Shown here in pieces: positions 1-7,580 of a stretch of 36,681 nt of DNA. Position 1 is the first letter of the stretch, and each line of letters starts with the position of its first letter. This DNA comes from Reyranella sp. (GTDB taxonomy: Bacteria; Pseudomonadota; Alphaproteobacteria; Reyranellales; Reyranellaceae). Under the pieces are notes generated by a model that was not told the origin of the DNA, did not search any database, and was given only the letters and a program-made list of their open reading frames with translations. The position numbers and the translations under genes are program-made. Location: assembly GCA_021732285.1 (NCBI GenBank), contig JAKFVH010000197.1:1-36681 (forward strand). The letters are read 5' to 3'.

Positions 1-671
1 CGCGGCACTTCGCCGAGATCGCCGTGGTGACGCGCCAGCACGCCATCCTGAACGGCAACGTGGTGATGAACAAACCGCTGACGGTCGAGGAGCATCACGC
101 CTCGCGCATGATCTCCGATCCCTTCCGGCTGTTCGACTGCAGCCTGGAGAGCGACGGCGGTGCCGCGATCATCGTCAGCGCTGCCGACCGCGCGCGCGAC
201 CTCAGGAAGCCGCTGGTCACGGTGATGGGCGTGGCCGAAGGCCATCCCGAATCGCCGGCCTCGATCGCCCAGCGACCCGACCTGCTGGAGTTCGGCCTGG
301 CCAAGGCGGCTCCGCGCGCCTACGACATGGCGGGCGTCGGGCCCAAGGACATCGACGTCGCCGAGATCTACGACTGCTTCACCTTCACGGTGATCAACCA
401 GCTCGAGATGTTGGGCTTCTGCAAGAGAGGCGAGGGCGGGCCGTTCATCATGGATGGCCGCATCGGCGTGGGCGGCGAACTGCCGATCAACACCCATGGC
501 GGGCTCCTGAGCCAGGGCCACGTCGTGGGCCTCAACCATGTCGTCGAATTGACGCGACAGTTGCGCCGCGAGGCCGGCAAGGCGCAGGTCAAGGATGCCG
601 AGGTCGGTTTGGTCACGGGCTATGGCGACATGGGCGACGGCTCGGTCGCGATCCTGCGGAGGGCGGCATGA
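1..671 (+). CDS. Thiolase-like acyl-CoA protein, C-terminal part (5' end outside window)
   Basis: The reading frame is open from base 3, so the start and the nucleophilic cysteine lie outside the window. The visible 222 residues match the C-terminal half of SCP-2/lipid-transfer type thiolases: an SDGGAA segment, an EIYDCFT segment, and NTHGGLLSQGH carrying the active-site histidine region. Where classical thiolases have a C-terminal CxG cysteine, this protein reads TGYGD. That is typical of the non-classical thiolases that work with a DUF35 partner. The next gene is exactly such a partner and overlaps by ATGA, so the two are probably translated together and form a complex. The likely role is thiolytic cleavage or condensation of a CoA thioester in a catabolic pathway; the substrate cannot be told from the sequence. 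Confidence 0.85.
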   Translation, partial: RHFAEIAVVTRQHAILNGNVVMNKPLTVEEHHASRMISDPFRLFDCSLESDGGAAIIVSAADRARDLRKPLVTVMGVAEGHPESPASIAQRPDLLEFGLAKAAPRAYDMAGVGPKDIDVAEIYDCFTFTVINQLEMLGFCKRGEGGPFIMDGRIGVGGELPINTHGGLLSQGHVVGLNHVVELTRQLRREAGKAQVKDAEVGLVTGYGDMGDGSVAILRRAA

Positions 672-1081
672 ACGCGCCCGTGCCCGAGCGTCCGCTGCCG
701 ACGCCGACGCGCGAAAGCCAGCCTTTCTGGGACGGCATGCGCGAAGGCCGGTTCATGGTCCAGCACTGCTCCGCATGCGGCAAGGCGCGGCACTATCCGC
801 GGCCGGTCTGCCCGCACTGCTTCTCGATGGAGAGCAGCTTCAAGGAGATGCCGAGCGGCGGCGGCGTCCATACTTGGACGGTGTGCCACCATCCCTTCAA
901 CTTCTTCTTCAAGGCATCGGCGCCCTACGTCGTGGCGCTGGTCGACATGGACGCCGGCGTGCGCGTGAACGCGCCGCTGCGCGGTGTCGCCGAAGCCGAC
1001 ATCAAGATCGGCCAACGCGTGAAGTTGGGCTTCGAGCCGGTGACCAAGGAAATCACCTTGCCGTTCTTCGTTGCCGAATGA
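668..1081 (+). CDS. DUF35 zinc-ribbon/OB-fold protein, thiolase partner
   Basis: This 137-residue protein has a four-cysteine rubredoxin-like zinc ribbon (C34, C37, C48, C51 in CSACG...CPHC), followed by an OB-fold with the VDMDAGVRVNAPL and IGQRVKLGFEPV strands. The start codon overlaps the thiolase stop (ATGA), which fixes the start and implies translational coupling. In this family the OB-fold protein sits beside a thiolase or HMG-CoA synthase and helps bind CoA or pass the acyl intermediate. That role is assigned from the family and the neighbour, not from a catalytic motif in this protein. Confidence 0.88.
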   Translation: MNAPVPERPLPTPTRESQPFWDGMREGRFMVQHCSACGKARHYPRPVCPHCFSMESSFKEMPSGGGVHTWTVCHHPFNFFFKASAPYVVALVDMDAGVRVNAPLRGVAEADIKIGQRVKLGFEPVTKEITLPFFVAE

Positions 1082-1133
1082 GTTGAGTGGCGTGCGTGAG
1101 GAGGGGAGAAAGAGACTTCAGGGAGGAAAAACA

Positions 1134-2105
1134 ATGAAACGGTCGGCGTTCGTCACGGCTCTCCTGGCTGCCGTGTTGCTGCCCTTTGCCACTGTCGCGC
1201 AATCCGACTGGCCGAACCGGCCCGTCACTTTCATCGTGCCCTATCCGCCGGGCGGCCTGAACGACGCGGTGGCGCGTGTCTTCGCCGACCGCATGACCAG
1301 CGAGCTTGGCAAACAGGTGCTTGTCGACAACAAGGCGGGGGCTGCAACCACCGTTGCCTCCAACTTCGTCGCCAAGGCGGCTCCCGACGGCTACACGATC
1401 TACGGCGGCGGCACGTCGCTGGTGATCAATCCCACGCTCACCGGCAACGTGCAGTACGATCCGCACAAGAGCTTCGATTACGTGTCGCTGATGTCGTTCA
1501 CGCCCTTCATCCTGCAGGTCAACGCCGAGTTCCCGGCCAAGACCATGGCCGAGCTGATCGCGGTCGTGAAAGCCAATCCCGGCAAGTACAACATCGCGAG
1601 CTCGGGCATCGGCGCCACCAACCATCTCGCCGCCGAGCTGTTCAAGGCACAGACCGGGCTGAAGCTCACGCACGTGCCCTATCGCGGCGGCGCCCAGGCC
1701 GGCCAGGATCTCGCCGCCGGCAATGCGCAGCTGATGTTCTCCGCTTCGCTCGAGGCCAAGCCGTTCCTCGATTCCGGCAAGACCCGCGCCATCGCCATTT
1801 CCAGCCTGAAGCGCTCACCGGCGTTCCCCAACATCCCGACAGTGGCCGAATCGGCCAACCTGCCCGACTTCGAGGCGGTGTTCTGGCAGGGCCTGGTGGT
1901 GCCGGCTGGCACGCCCAAGCCGATCATTGACCGCCTGCAGAAGGTGATCGCCAAGATCGCCGCCGACCCCGAGATGATCGAGCGCTTCAAGGTGCAGGGT
2001 GTCGATCTCCGCAGCTCGACGCCGGAGGAGTTCAGGGCGCATCTCAACAAGGAAGAGAAGCGCTGGGTGACCCTGATCAAGGAGCAGGGCATCAAGCCGG
2101 AGTAG
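1134..2105 (+). CDS. TctC/Bug-family periplasmic solute-binding protein
   Basis: The product has 323 residues and an N-terminal signal peptide (MKRS, hydrophobic stretch, then ATVAQS with probable cleavage near residue 22). The mature part begins DWPNRPVTFIVPYPPGG, the hallmark of the tripartite tricarboxylate transporter receptor family, and contains the family's HVPYRGGAQAGQDL and PAGTPKPIIDRL segments. The start at 1134 is chosen because GGAGG lies at 1122-1126 and the signal peptide begins there; a longer in-frame reading from 1071 would put a charged stretch ahead of the signal. No TctA/TctB membrane genes are adjacent, so it is an orphan receptor, as is common for this expanded family. 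It lies 52 bases after the DUF35 gene and may bring in an acid substrate for the thiolase pathway (inference). Confidence 0.9.
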   Translation: MKRSAFVTALLAAVLLPFATVAQSDWPNRPVTFIVPYPPGGLNDAVARVFADRMTSELGKQVLVDNKAGAATTVASNFVAKAAPDGYTIYGGGTSLVINPTLTGNVQYDPHKSFDYVSLMSFTPFILQVNAEFPAKTMAELIAVVKANPGKYNIASSGIGATNHLAAELFKAQTGLKLTHVPYRGGAQAGQDLAAGNAQLMFSASLEAKPFLDSGKTRAIAISSLKRSPAFPNIPTVAESANLPDFEAVFWQGLVVPAGTPKPIIDRLQKVIAKIAADPEMIERFKVQGVDLRSSTPEEFRAHLNKEEKRWVTLIKEQGIKPE

Positions 2106-2106
2106 T

Positions 2107-2232
2107 GCTGGGGGCGCGTCTTCTCATGCTCTTCCGGACCGCGCGCCTCCTGGCGCGCTCATGAGCATGAGCGAGCGAGACGCTCGCGGTCCGGAAGACC
2201 ATGACGCGCCACTGGAGTGGCGCGCCCCCAGC
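2107..2232 (+). repeat. Long nested palindromic repeat, copy A
   Basis: This element fills the gap between the tctC-like stop (2105) and the alkB stop (2234). The outer arms GCTGGGGGCGCG and CGCGCCCCCAGC are exact complements. Inside, CTTCCGGACC (2131-2140) pairs with GGTCCGGAAG (2188-2197). Two side hairpins follow, with stems GCGCGCC/GGCGCGC and GCGAGCG/CGCTCGC, around a central GCTCATG-AG-CATGAGC. Related copies lie at 12044-12206 and 28480-28613. It may act as a two-way terminator for these convergent genes. The left side lacks the short outer hairpin seen in copy C. Confidence 0.9.
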
Positions 2233-2233
2233 A

Positions 2234-2869
2234 TCACAGCGCCTTCCGGAACGTCAGATTGAACCGCCGCCCCCCGGTCAGCGGATGCTCGCCGTCCTTC
2301 AGGGCCAGCACGCCGTGATAGACGAGGCGTGAGGGGCCGCCCCAGACGACGATGTCGCCGTGCTGTAATGGCACCTTCATCGGCCGGTCCGAGCGCTTCA
2401 GGCCGCCGAACTGGAACGTGGCAGGCAGGCCGAGCGATACCGAGACGACCGGATGAGCGTAGTTCTGCTCATCCTTGTCCTGGTGCAGCGACAGGCGCGT
2501 GCCGGGTTCGTAGCAATTGATCAGGCAGGCCTCGGGCGCGAAGCCGTCGAAGCCCGCGTCGCTTGCCGCCTCGCGCGCGAGGGTTCGGAAGATGTCCGGC
2601 ATCGCGGGCCAGGCCGCGCCAGTTTCGGGGTCGCGCGGATCGTAGCGATAGCCGGTGCGGTCAGTGACCCAGCCGACCCGTCCGCAATTGGTCATTGCCA
2701 CCGACATCTGGAAGCCACCAGGCGTGACCATCCGCCGGAAGGGCGACTGCGCGACAACCCCCTCGATGGCGTCGAGCAGGGCCCGGTCGACTGCCAGTGC
2801 GCGCCCGCGCAGCAGCACTGCACCGTCGCGGAGCGTCTTCCGGCCATCGAGGGCGAACAGGTCGGACAT
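2234..2869 (-). CDS. alkB: AlkB-type Fe(II)/2-oxoglutarate DNA dealkylase
   Basis: AlkB oxidatively removes methyl groups from 1-methyladenine and 3-methylcytosine. The 211-residue product is close to the usual size (about 216). It shows the NCY segment at 118-120, the iron ligands H129 and D131 (SLHQDKDE) and H185 (VYHGV), and the 2-oxoglutarate arginines R202 and R208 in the RRFNLTFR tail. The same frame stays open to 3583, but that part only mirrors ogt on the other strand. The methionine at 2869 begins MSDLF just before recognisable AlkB sequence and is taken as the start. It is divergent from ogt with 111 bases between, so two direct-reversal repair systems may share a control region. 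Convergent with tctC across palindrome copy A. Confidence 0.93.
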   Translation of the reverse strand: MSDLFALDGRKTLRDGAVLLRGRALAVDRALLDAIEGVVAQSPFRRMVTPGGFQMSVAMTNCGRVGWVTDRTGYRYDPRDPETGAAWPAMPDIFRTLAREAASDAGFDGFAPEACLINCYEPGTRLSLHQDKDEQNYAHPVVSVSLGLPATFQFGGLKRSDRPMKVPLQHGDIVVWGGPSRLVYHGVLALKDGEHPLTGGRRFNLTFRKAL

Positions 2870-2980
2870 CAGGGCATCAATATGGCGGCAAGATTCCGAA
2901 TTCCAATCCGCCAGCGGAGCGTCATTTCGGGGCGGCTTCCCTATCTTCGGCTCATCGAAGAATGAGCGATGGAGAAGACC

Positions 2981-3517
2981 ATGAATACGATCCGCTATGC
3001 CTTTGGCGACAGCTTGCTCGGCCCATTTGTTGCCGCCCTGTCCGTGCGCGGTCTGGCCATCGTAGCGTTCGATGCGGGCCTCGCCGAGATCGAAGGACGC
3101 TTTCCGGACGCCGACCTCGTCGAGGATCAGACCGCGCTGGGCGAAACGATCGGCAAGCTCGCCGCCAAGATCGACCACCCGGAAAATGACGCCGATCTCA
3201 CGCTCGACCTGCAGGGGTCGGATTTCGAGTGTCGCGTGTGGAACGCGCTGCGCGAGATCCCGGCAGGCACGACCACCACTTACGGCGAGATCGCGGCCCG
3301 CCTCGGTGTGCCGCGACAGGCGCGTGAAGTCGGCGAAGCCTGTGCCGCCAACAAGCTCGCCGTCGTCGTGCCGTGCCACCGGGTCGTCAAGAAGGACGGC
3401 TCGATCTCCGGCTATCGCTGGGGCGTGCGGCGCAAGGGCAAGCTGCTGGAGCGAGAACACAGCGCCCGGCTCTTGCAGCCGGCCGTCGTCCCCATACATG
3501 GAATGACAGCCAGCTAG
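2981..3517 (+). CDS. ogt: Methylated-DNA--protein-cysteine methyltransferase
   Basis: This suicide enzyme transfers the alkyl group from O6-alkylguanine to its own cysteine. The 178-residue product has a degenerate N-terminal domain and the catalytic domain, with the helix-turn-helix area FECRVWNALREIPAGTTTTYGEIA, then CAANKLAVVVPCHRVV. The acceptor cysteine is C132 in PCHRV, and SGYRWG follows. The start at 2981 is preferred over the ATG at 2969 because GGAGAAG at 2971-2977 is a good ribosome site for it. A hairpin GCTCAT-N6-ATGAGC at 2950-2967 lies just upstream. There is no Ada-like metal-binding N-terminal domain, so it is Ogt-type and not a regulator. Confidence 0.93.
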   Translation: MNTIRYAFGDSLLGPFVAALSVRGLAIVAFDAGLAEIEGRFPDADLVEDQTALGETIGKLAAKIDHPENDADLTLDLQGSDFECRVWNALREIPAGTTTTYGEIAARLGVPRQAREVGEACAANKLAVVVPCHRVVKKDGSISGYRWGVRRKGKLLEREHSARLLQPAVVPIHGMTAS

Positions 3518-3534
3518 CCATTTGGAGACGCGTG

Positions 3535-3906
3535 ATGAAGATTTGGGCAGGTGCCGTGATCGTCGGTTTTGCAACACAGGCATCTGCCCAATCCGGCGAC
3601 GCCGCCAAGGGGCAGCGCGTCTTCAACCAGCAATGTCGGGCCTGCCACACCCTGGAGAAGGGCGGCGCCCAGACCACCGGTCCCAATTTGCACGGCGTGT
3701 TCGGCCGGAAGGCCGGGACGGCCGAAGGCTTTGCCTTCTCCGAGGCCATGGTGAAATCCGGCATCGTCTGGGATGACAAGACCATGGCCGACTACAACCG
3801 CGATCCCAAGGGCAAGGTGCCCGGCACCAAGATGGTGTTCAACGGCGTCAAGCAGCAGGGCCAGCTCGACGACCTCGTGGTCTATCTCAAGCAGGCAACT
3901 CAGTAG
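3535..3906 (+). CDS. Class I c-type cytochrome (cytochrome c2-like)
   Basis: A 123-residue exported electron carrier. A short signal peptide (residues 1-19, ending ASAQ) precedes GDAAKGQRVFNQQCRACH, in which C34, C37 and H38 bind haem. M100 in VPGTKM is the expected sixth ligand. Size and the GPNLHGVFGRKAG segment match the small soluble cytochrome c/c2 family, which shuttles electrons in the periplasm. The ATG at 3535 has GGAG at 3524-3527 and gives the signal peptide directly; the open frame upstream is ogt shadow. It starts 17 bases after ogt, so the two may be co-transcribed, although no functional link is obvious. Confidence 0.92.
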   Translation: MKIWAGAVIVGFATQASAQSGDAAKGQRVFNQQCRACHTLEKGGAQTTGPNLHGVFGRKAGTAEGFAFSEAMVKSGIVWDDKTMADYNRDPKGKVPGTKMVFNGVKQQGQLDDLVVYLKQATQ

Positions 3907-3911
3907 GATCG

Positions 3912-4508
3912 TCAGGGTTCGGCAGAACTTGCGAAGGCCTGGATGACCACGTCGACCTCGCGGGCCGCCGCCGGCGCGTTCTGCGGCCAGTCCTGCCTGA
4001 TCTTCAGGACATAGTTGCGATAGCCCGTCACGAACAGGCGGGTGAAGACCGGCCGCTTGTCGCGGGGCAGGATGGCCGTGAACGTGATGCAACGGAAGAC
4101 CATCGCTCCAACGGTGCAGTCTCCTGGCCCTTGTGACGGCTTGAGTTGCTCGTAGCGGCCGGCTTTGGCACCGGTCTCGACATCGGCGATGGCCTGTTGG
4201 AATTGCGTCAGCACGACACTGCTGCGGGCGCCCGGCGGGATCTTCGCGATGCCGAAATTGTAGATGTAGAAGGTGGTCGTTATCGCCTGCGTTTCGTAGT
4301 TCCAGGCGTAGCCGAGTTCAGGCGCGGCGTTTGACTGGCTGTAGTCGATGGAGCCGACTTTGCGAGCCGGCCCGATCGTGTCGGGAAAGGCGAGGCCGGT
4401 CTCGGCGTTGCGTTCAGGCGCCGGCGCGCGGGCGGGCTGCGCCATTGCTGCAAGCGCGAGGAGAACCGCCATTCCAGCGGCGGCAATGCCCAGGAACCGA
4501 CGAAGCAT
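3912..4508 (-). CDS. Exported protein of unknown function
   Basis: A 198-residue protein with a clear signal peptide (MLRRFLGIAAAGMAVLLALAAMA, cleavage near AMAQPARA). I do not recognise the mature part. It has two cysteines (in GDCTVGAMVFRC) that could form a disulfide, and a mixed beta-rich pattern (TTTFYIYNFG, YRNYVLKIRQDWP). It lies 11 bases after the MFS transporter stop and reads the same way, so the pair is probably one transcript. It ends 5 bases from the convergent cytochrome c gene. The methionine at 4508 is chosen because the signal peptide starts there; a much longer frame upstream is shadow of the MFS gene. Confidence 0.75.
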   Translation of the reverse strand: MLRRFLGIAAAGMAVLLALAAMAQPARAPAPERNAETGLAFPDTIGPARKVGSIDYSQSNAAPELGYAWNYETQAITTTFYIYNFGIAKIPPGARSSVVLTQFQQAIADVETGAKAGRYEQLKPSQGPGDCTVGAMVFRCITFTAILPRDKRPVFTRLFVTGYRNYVLKIRQDWPQNAPAAAREVDVVIQAFASSAEP

Positions 4509-4519
4509 CGATCCGCATT

Positions 4520-5731
4520 TTAGACGTTGGCGGTGGCGCTGTCCCGAGATCTGACATAGACGCCGGCGCCCAGCACCAGCCCGAGACTGAGCACGCCGAA
4601 GGCCACGCGATAGGCGAGATCGGAGTTGCCGAAGGCCTCGACGATGTAGCCGACCAGCGCCGGCAGCACGGTGAGGCCCAGGCACTGCGCCATGTTGACG
4701 GTGGTGACGCCGCGGCCGGCCAGCCGGTCGGGAAAGAGCGCACGGCCCTGCGCCACGATCACCGTGCCGAAGGCGCAGAAGAAGCAGAAGGCGGTGAGCA
4801 GCACGACGGCGAGCGCAAGCGATGGCTTGGGCAGCAGGGCGAGGACTGCCAGCAGCGCCACCGAGATTGCGGCGCCGCCCACGACGACCTTCTTGCGCGA
4901 GCGCAGCAGGCGATCCATCGGCCCGTAGGCCAGGATGCCCAGGATCTGCGCGACGCCCATGACCAGCAGCACGTTGCCGCGCTGTACGGCGTCGAGCTTG
5001 TACACATCGTAGAGATAGGGCCCGCCCCATACGCCCAGCACCGTGAGCATGGTGGCATAGGCGAAGAAGTGCATGGCGAGCACCGGCATCAGCCCCGGCG
5101 TGGTCCACACTTCCAGCAGTCCCCTGACGATCTCGCCGAAGCTTTCGCGTTTGATGGGCGGCGCCGGCTGGTCGGGCGGCCGGTCGCGCACGACAACGTA
5201 AAAGGCCACGGCCACCAGCACCGTCACCGCGGCGAGGCCAAGGAAGCCATTGCGCCAGCCGACGGTCGCCGCAATCCAGGCAAGCGGCGTGGCCGCGGCA
5301 AGCGTGCCGATGTTGGAGGCGGCGAACACCCAGGACATCGCCGTCGCGAGCTTGGCCGGCGGGAACCAGCGCGCGCACAGGAACACCGCCGACATGAAGG
5401 AGGCCGCACATCCCACGCCGACCACGGCGCGGCCGCCGATCAGGTCGGCGGCGTCCGACGCAGAGGCGATCCACAGCGCGCCCAGCATGGCCAGCACCGA
5501 CAGCGCCGCCACCGTGCGGCGCGCGCCGTAGCGATCGAACCACATGCCGACCGGAACCTGCACTGCGAAAAGCGCAAAAAAGAAAGCGCTGCCCGCCCAA
5601 CCGAGCTGGCGTGCGCTGAGGCCGAGGTCGCGCGTCAGCTCGGGCGCGATGACGCTGTTGGAGACGCGGTAGAACTGGCTGAGGCAGGTGATCGCGATCA
5701 GCAGCAGAAGAAGCGGCAACTTTGATGCCAT
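4520..5731 (-). CDS. Major facilitator superfamily transporter
   Basis: A 403-residue inner-membrane protein with the MFS pattern of about twelve hydrophobic helices. After helix 2 it carries the loop motif GMWFDRYGARRT (family G-x3-D-R-x-G-R-R/K), repeated weakly in the second half (GPMDRLLRSRKK). The N-terminus (MASKLPLLLLLIAITCLSQFYRVSNSVIAPEL) resembles the nitrate/nitrite and cyanate-porter-like branch, but the substrate is not evident. It is divergent from the ABC importer, with its start 83 bases from the first permease start. It probably forms a two-gene unit with the exported protein downstream. Confidence 0.9.
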   Translation of the reverse strand: MASKLPLLLLLIAITCLSQFYRVSNSVIAPELTRDLGLSARQLGWAGSAFFFALFAVQVPVGMWFDRYGARRTVAALSVLAMLGALWIASASDAADLIGGRAVVGVGCAASFMSAVFLCARWFPPAKLATAMSWVFAASNIGTLAAATPLAWIAATVGWRNGFLGLAAVTVLVAVAFYVVVRDRPPDQPAPPIKRESFGEIVRGLLEVWTTPGLMPVLAMHFFAYATMLTVLGVWGGPYLYDVYKLDAVQRGNVLLVMGVAQILGILAYGPMDRLLRSRKKVVVGGAAISVALLAVLALLPKPSLALAVVLLTAFCFFCAFGTVIVAQGRALFPDRLAGRGVTTVNMAQCLGLTVLPALVGYIVEAFGNSDLAYRVAFGVLSLGLVLGAGVYVRSRDSATANV

Positions 5732-5814
5732 GGCGCGGCTCCCGTAGCACGGGCCAATAGCCGCTGTCCTTCGGCGTGGACCGAAGCATTGGCTTCGGCC
5801 ACGATACGGAACGC

Positions 5815-6690
5815 ATGGCTGTTGCTTCCCGACCTTCGCCGATCGCCTGGCTGCTGGCGCCCGCGCTGCTGTTGTTCGTGCTGTTCTTCGTCCTGCCGTT
5901 CGGCGTCATGGCGATGATGTCGTTCTACTCGGGCAACCCGGTCACCAACCCCAACGCTTTCCTGACGACGCGCCATTACGAGCGCTTCATCTTCGACACC
6001 GCCGGTATCTTCCACGATGCGCTGTGGTCGACCTTGCGCATCGGCCTCATCACCACGGTCGTGTCGCTGCTGATCGGCTATCCGCTGGCGCATTGGATGG
6101 CGCGCATGCAGTCTCGGCTGGGGCACGCGCTGGTGCTGATGGCGGTGATCGCGCCCATGCTGACCGGCATCGTCGTGCGCACCTTCGCCTGGATGACGAT
6201 CCTGCAGGACAAGGGTGTCATCAACACGCTGCTGATCGACTGGGGGATCGTCTCCAAGCCCTTGCCGCTGATGTACAACGAGTTCGGCACGGTGGTGGCG
6301 CTGGTCCATATCTACGTGCCGTTCATGGTGCTGACCTTGACCGGCGTGATCGGCCGCATCGACGAGCGGCTGGAGCAGGCGGCGCGCAGCCTGGGCGCCG
6401 GCCGGCTGCGTGCCTTCGTCGAGGTCACCCTGCCGCTCAGCCTGCCCGGCATTCTGGCGGGCTCGCTGCTGGTCTTTGCGCTCTCCATCAGCGCCTATGT
6501 CACGCCCTCGCTGATGGGCGGCACCGACGTGCTGACCTTGCCCATGCTGATCGCCCAGCAGGTCGGCACCAGCTTCAATCCCAACTTTGCCGGTGCGTTG
6601 GGCGTCGTGCTGCTGCTGGTCTCGCTTGCCATCGTCGTGGCCTACAACAGGATCCTGGCCCGCCTGTCGGGCGAGCAGGGGCTGGCATGA
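5815..6690 (+). CDS. ABC transporter permease, PotB type
   Basis: First membrane subunit of a polyamine/Fe3+-family ABC importer (291 residues). Six transmembrane helices are visible, starting with WLLAPALLLFVLFFVLPFGVMAMMSFY. The cytoplasmic EAA loop EQAARSLGAGRLRAFVEVTLPLSLPG contacts the ATPase. The ATG at 5815 is chosen over one at 5776 because it places a short basic N-terminus just before helix 1, as in relatives. The next permease overlaps by ATGA. Gene order is permease, permease, binding protein, ATPase, rather than the E. coli potABCD order. Confidence 0.92.
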   Translation: MAVASRPSPIAWLLAPALLLFVLFFVLPFGVMAMMSFYSGNPVTNPNAFLTTRHYERFIFDTAGIFHDALWSTLRIGLITTVVSLLIGYPLAHWMARMQSRLGHALVLMAVIAPMLTGIVVRTFAWMTILQDKGVINTLLIDWGIVSKPLPLMYNEFGTVVALVHIYVPFMVLTLTGVIGRIDERLEQAARSLGAGRLRAFVEVTLPLSLPGILAGSLLVFALSISAYVTPSLMGGTDVLTLPMLIAQQVGTSFNPNFAGALGVVLLLVSLAIVVAYNRILARLSGEQGLA

Positions 6691-7514
6691 GCGCCCCCTT
6701 GCAAACCATACGCAACAAGCAGCCGTTCGACGCCGGGCGTGCGGCTTATCTCACGCTCAACGGGTTGCTGCTGGCGTTCCTGCTGGCGCCCATCGCCATC
6801 GTGCTGGCGTTCGCGCTGAACCCGACGCCCTACATCTCCTTCCCGCCGGTCGGCGTCAGCCTGCGCTGGTTCGAGAAGTTCTTCCGCACGCCTGAGTTCA
6901 CGAATGCCCTGCTGCTGTCGCTGTGGATTGCGGGCTGCGTGCTGGTCCTGTCGATCGTGATCGGCGGCGCCTGTGCATTGGCGCTGGCGCGCGGCAACCT
7001 GCCGGGACGGTCGTTCCTGACGGCCTTCTTCATGTCGCCGCTGATGCTGCCTGCCATCCTGACCGGCCTGGCGCTGTTCCAGTCCTACCTGCTGGTTGGC
7101 ATCGGGCGGCCGGTGTGGGGCCTGATCCTCGCCCACACGCTGGTGGCCGTGCCTTATGTCATCCGCACGACCTTGGCCGTGCTGCACAATTTCGACCGTC
7201 GCATCGAGGAGGCGGCGGCGGTTTTGGGCGCCAGCCCGACTCGCGTCTTCTTCGAGGTCACCCTGCCGCTGATCCGACCGGGCGTGTTCGCCGGCGGCGT
7301 CTTCGCCTTCATCGTGTCGTTCGACCAGTTCCCGGTGTCGCTGTTCCTGGTCGTCCCCAAGGGCGAGACCCTGCCGGTGGTGCTGTTCAACTACATGAAA
7401 TTCGACCTCGACGGCGCCATTGCCGCCGCCTCGATGGTCTCGATTTTGCTGGCTTTGTCGGTCGTGCTGGTGCTGGAAAGGCTGATCGGGCTCAAGGCAT
7501 ACGTTAAGCTGTAA
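6687..7514 (+). CDS. ABC transporter permease, PotC type
   Basis: Second membrane subunit (275 residues). The start overlaps the previous stop (ATGA). Hydrophobic helices begin at AAYLTLNGLLLAFLLAPIAIVLAFAL. The periplasmic segment FPPVGVSLRWFEKFF is typical of PotC/YdcV-like permeases, and the EAA loop reads EEAAAVLGASPTRVFFEVTLPLIRPG. It probably forms the translocation pore with the upstream permease. A strong hairpin follows immediately (7515-7545) before the binding-protein gene, a usual position for a structure that lets the binding protein be made in excess. Confidence 0.93.
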   Translation: MSAPLQTIRNKQPFDAGRAAYLTLNGLLLAFLLAPIAIVLAFALNPTPYISFPPVGVSLRWFEKFFRTPEFTNALLLSLWIAGCVLVLSIVIGGACALALARGNLPGRSFLTAFFMSPLMLPAILTGLALFQSYLLVGIGRPVWGLILAHTLVAVPYVIRTTLAVLHNFDRRIEEAAAVLGASPTRVFFEVTLPLIRPGVFAGGVFAFIVSFDQFPVSLFLVVPKGETLPVVLFNYMKFDLDGAIAAASMVSILLALSVVLVLERLIGLKAYVKL

Positions 7515-7545
7515 CCCTCCGAAGCTCCGAAGGAGCGAAGGAGGG
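7515..7545 (+). repeat. Strong intra-operon hairpin
   Basis: CCCTCC-GAAG-CTCC (7515-7528), a GAA loop, then GGAG-CGAA-GGAGGG (7532-7545). The outer and inner blocks pair exactly, leaving a small internal bulge. It lies between permease and binding-protein genes and lacks a T-run, so it is more likely an mRNA-stabilising or attenuating structure, or a small palindromic repeat, than a full terminator. Confidence 0.7.
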
Positions 7546-7580
7546 TCGGTGGGAACTAAGAAGGGAACAGAGGGGTCACC

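Noticed and set aside
2107-2232. The long palindromes as CRISPR repeats or as RNA genes such as tRNA
   Set aside because: Copies are single and dispersed without spacers; the multi-arm fold lacks tRNA features such as a CCA end or conserved T-loop.
2880-2905. Near-palindrome around GAATTC between alkB and ogt as an operator
   Set aside because: Arms contain mismatches and no relation to a known site could be seen; too weak to list as a feature.
2870-3583. N-terminal extension of AlkB (about 238 codons)
   Set aside because: It is the mirror of ogt on the other strand; AlkB from 2869 already has the standard length.
4331-5725. Long open frame (464 codons) on the plus strand opposite the MFS gene
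   Set aside because: Rich in His, Arg and Gln with no family features; it is the shadow of a high-GC gene on the other strand, which has clear MFS motifs.
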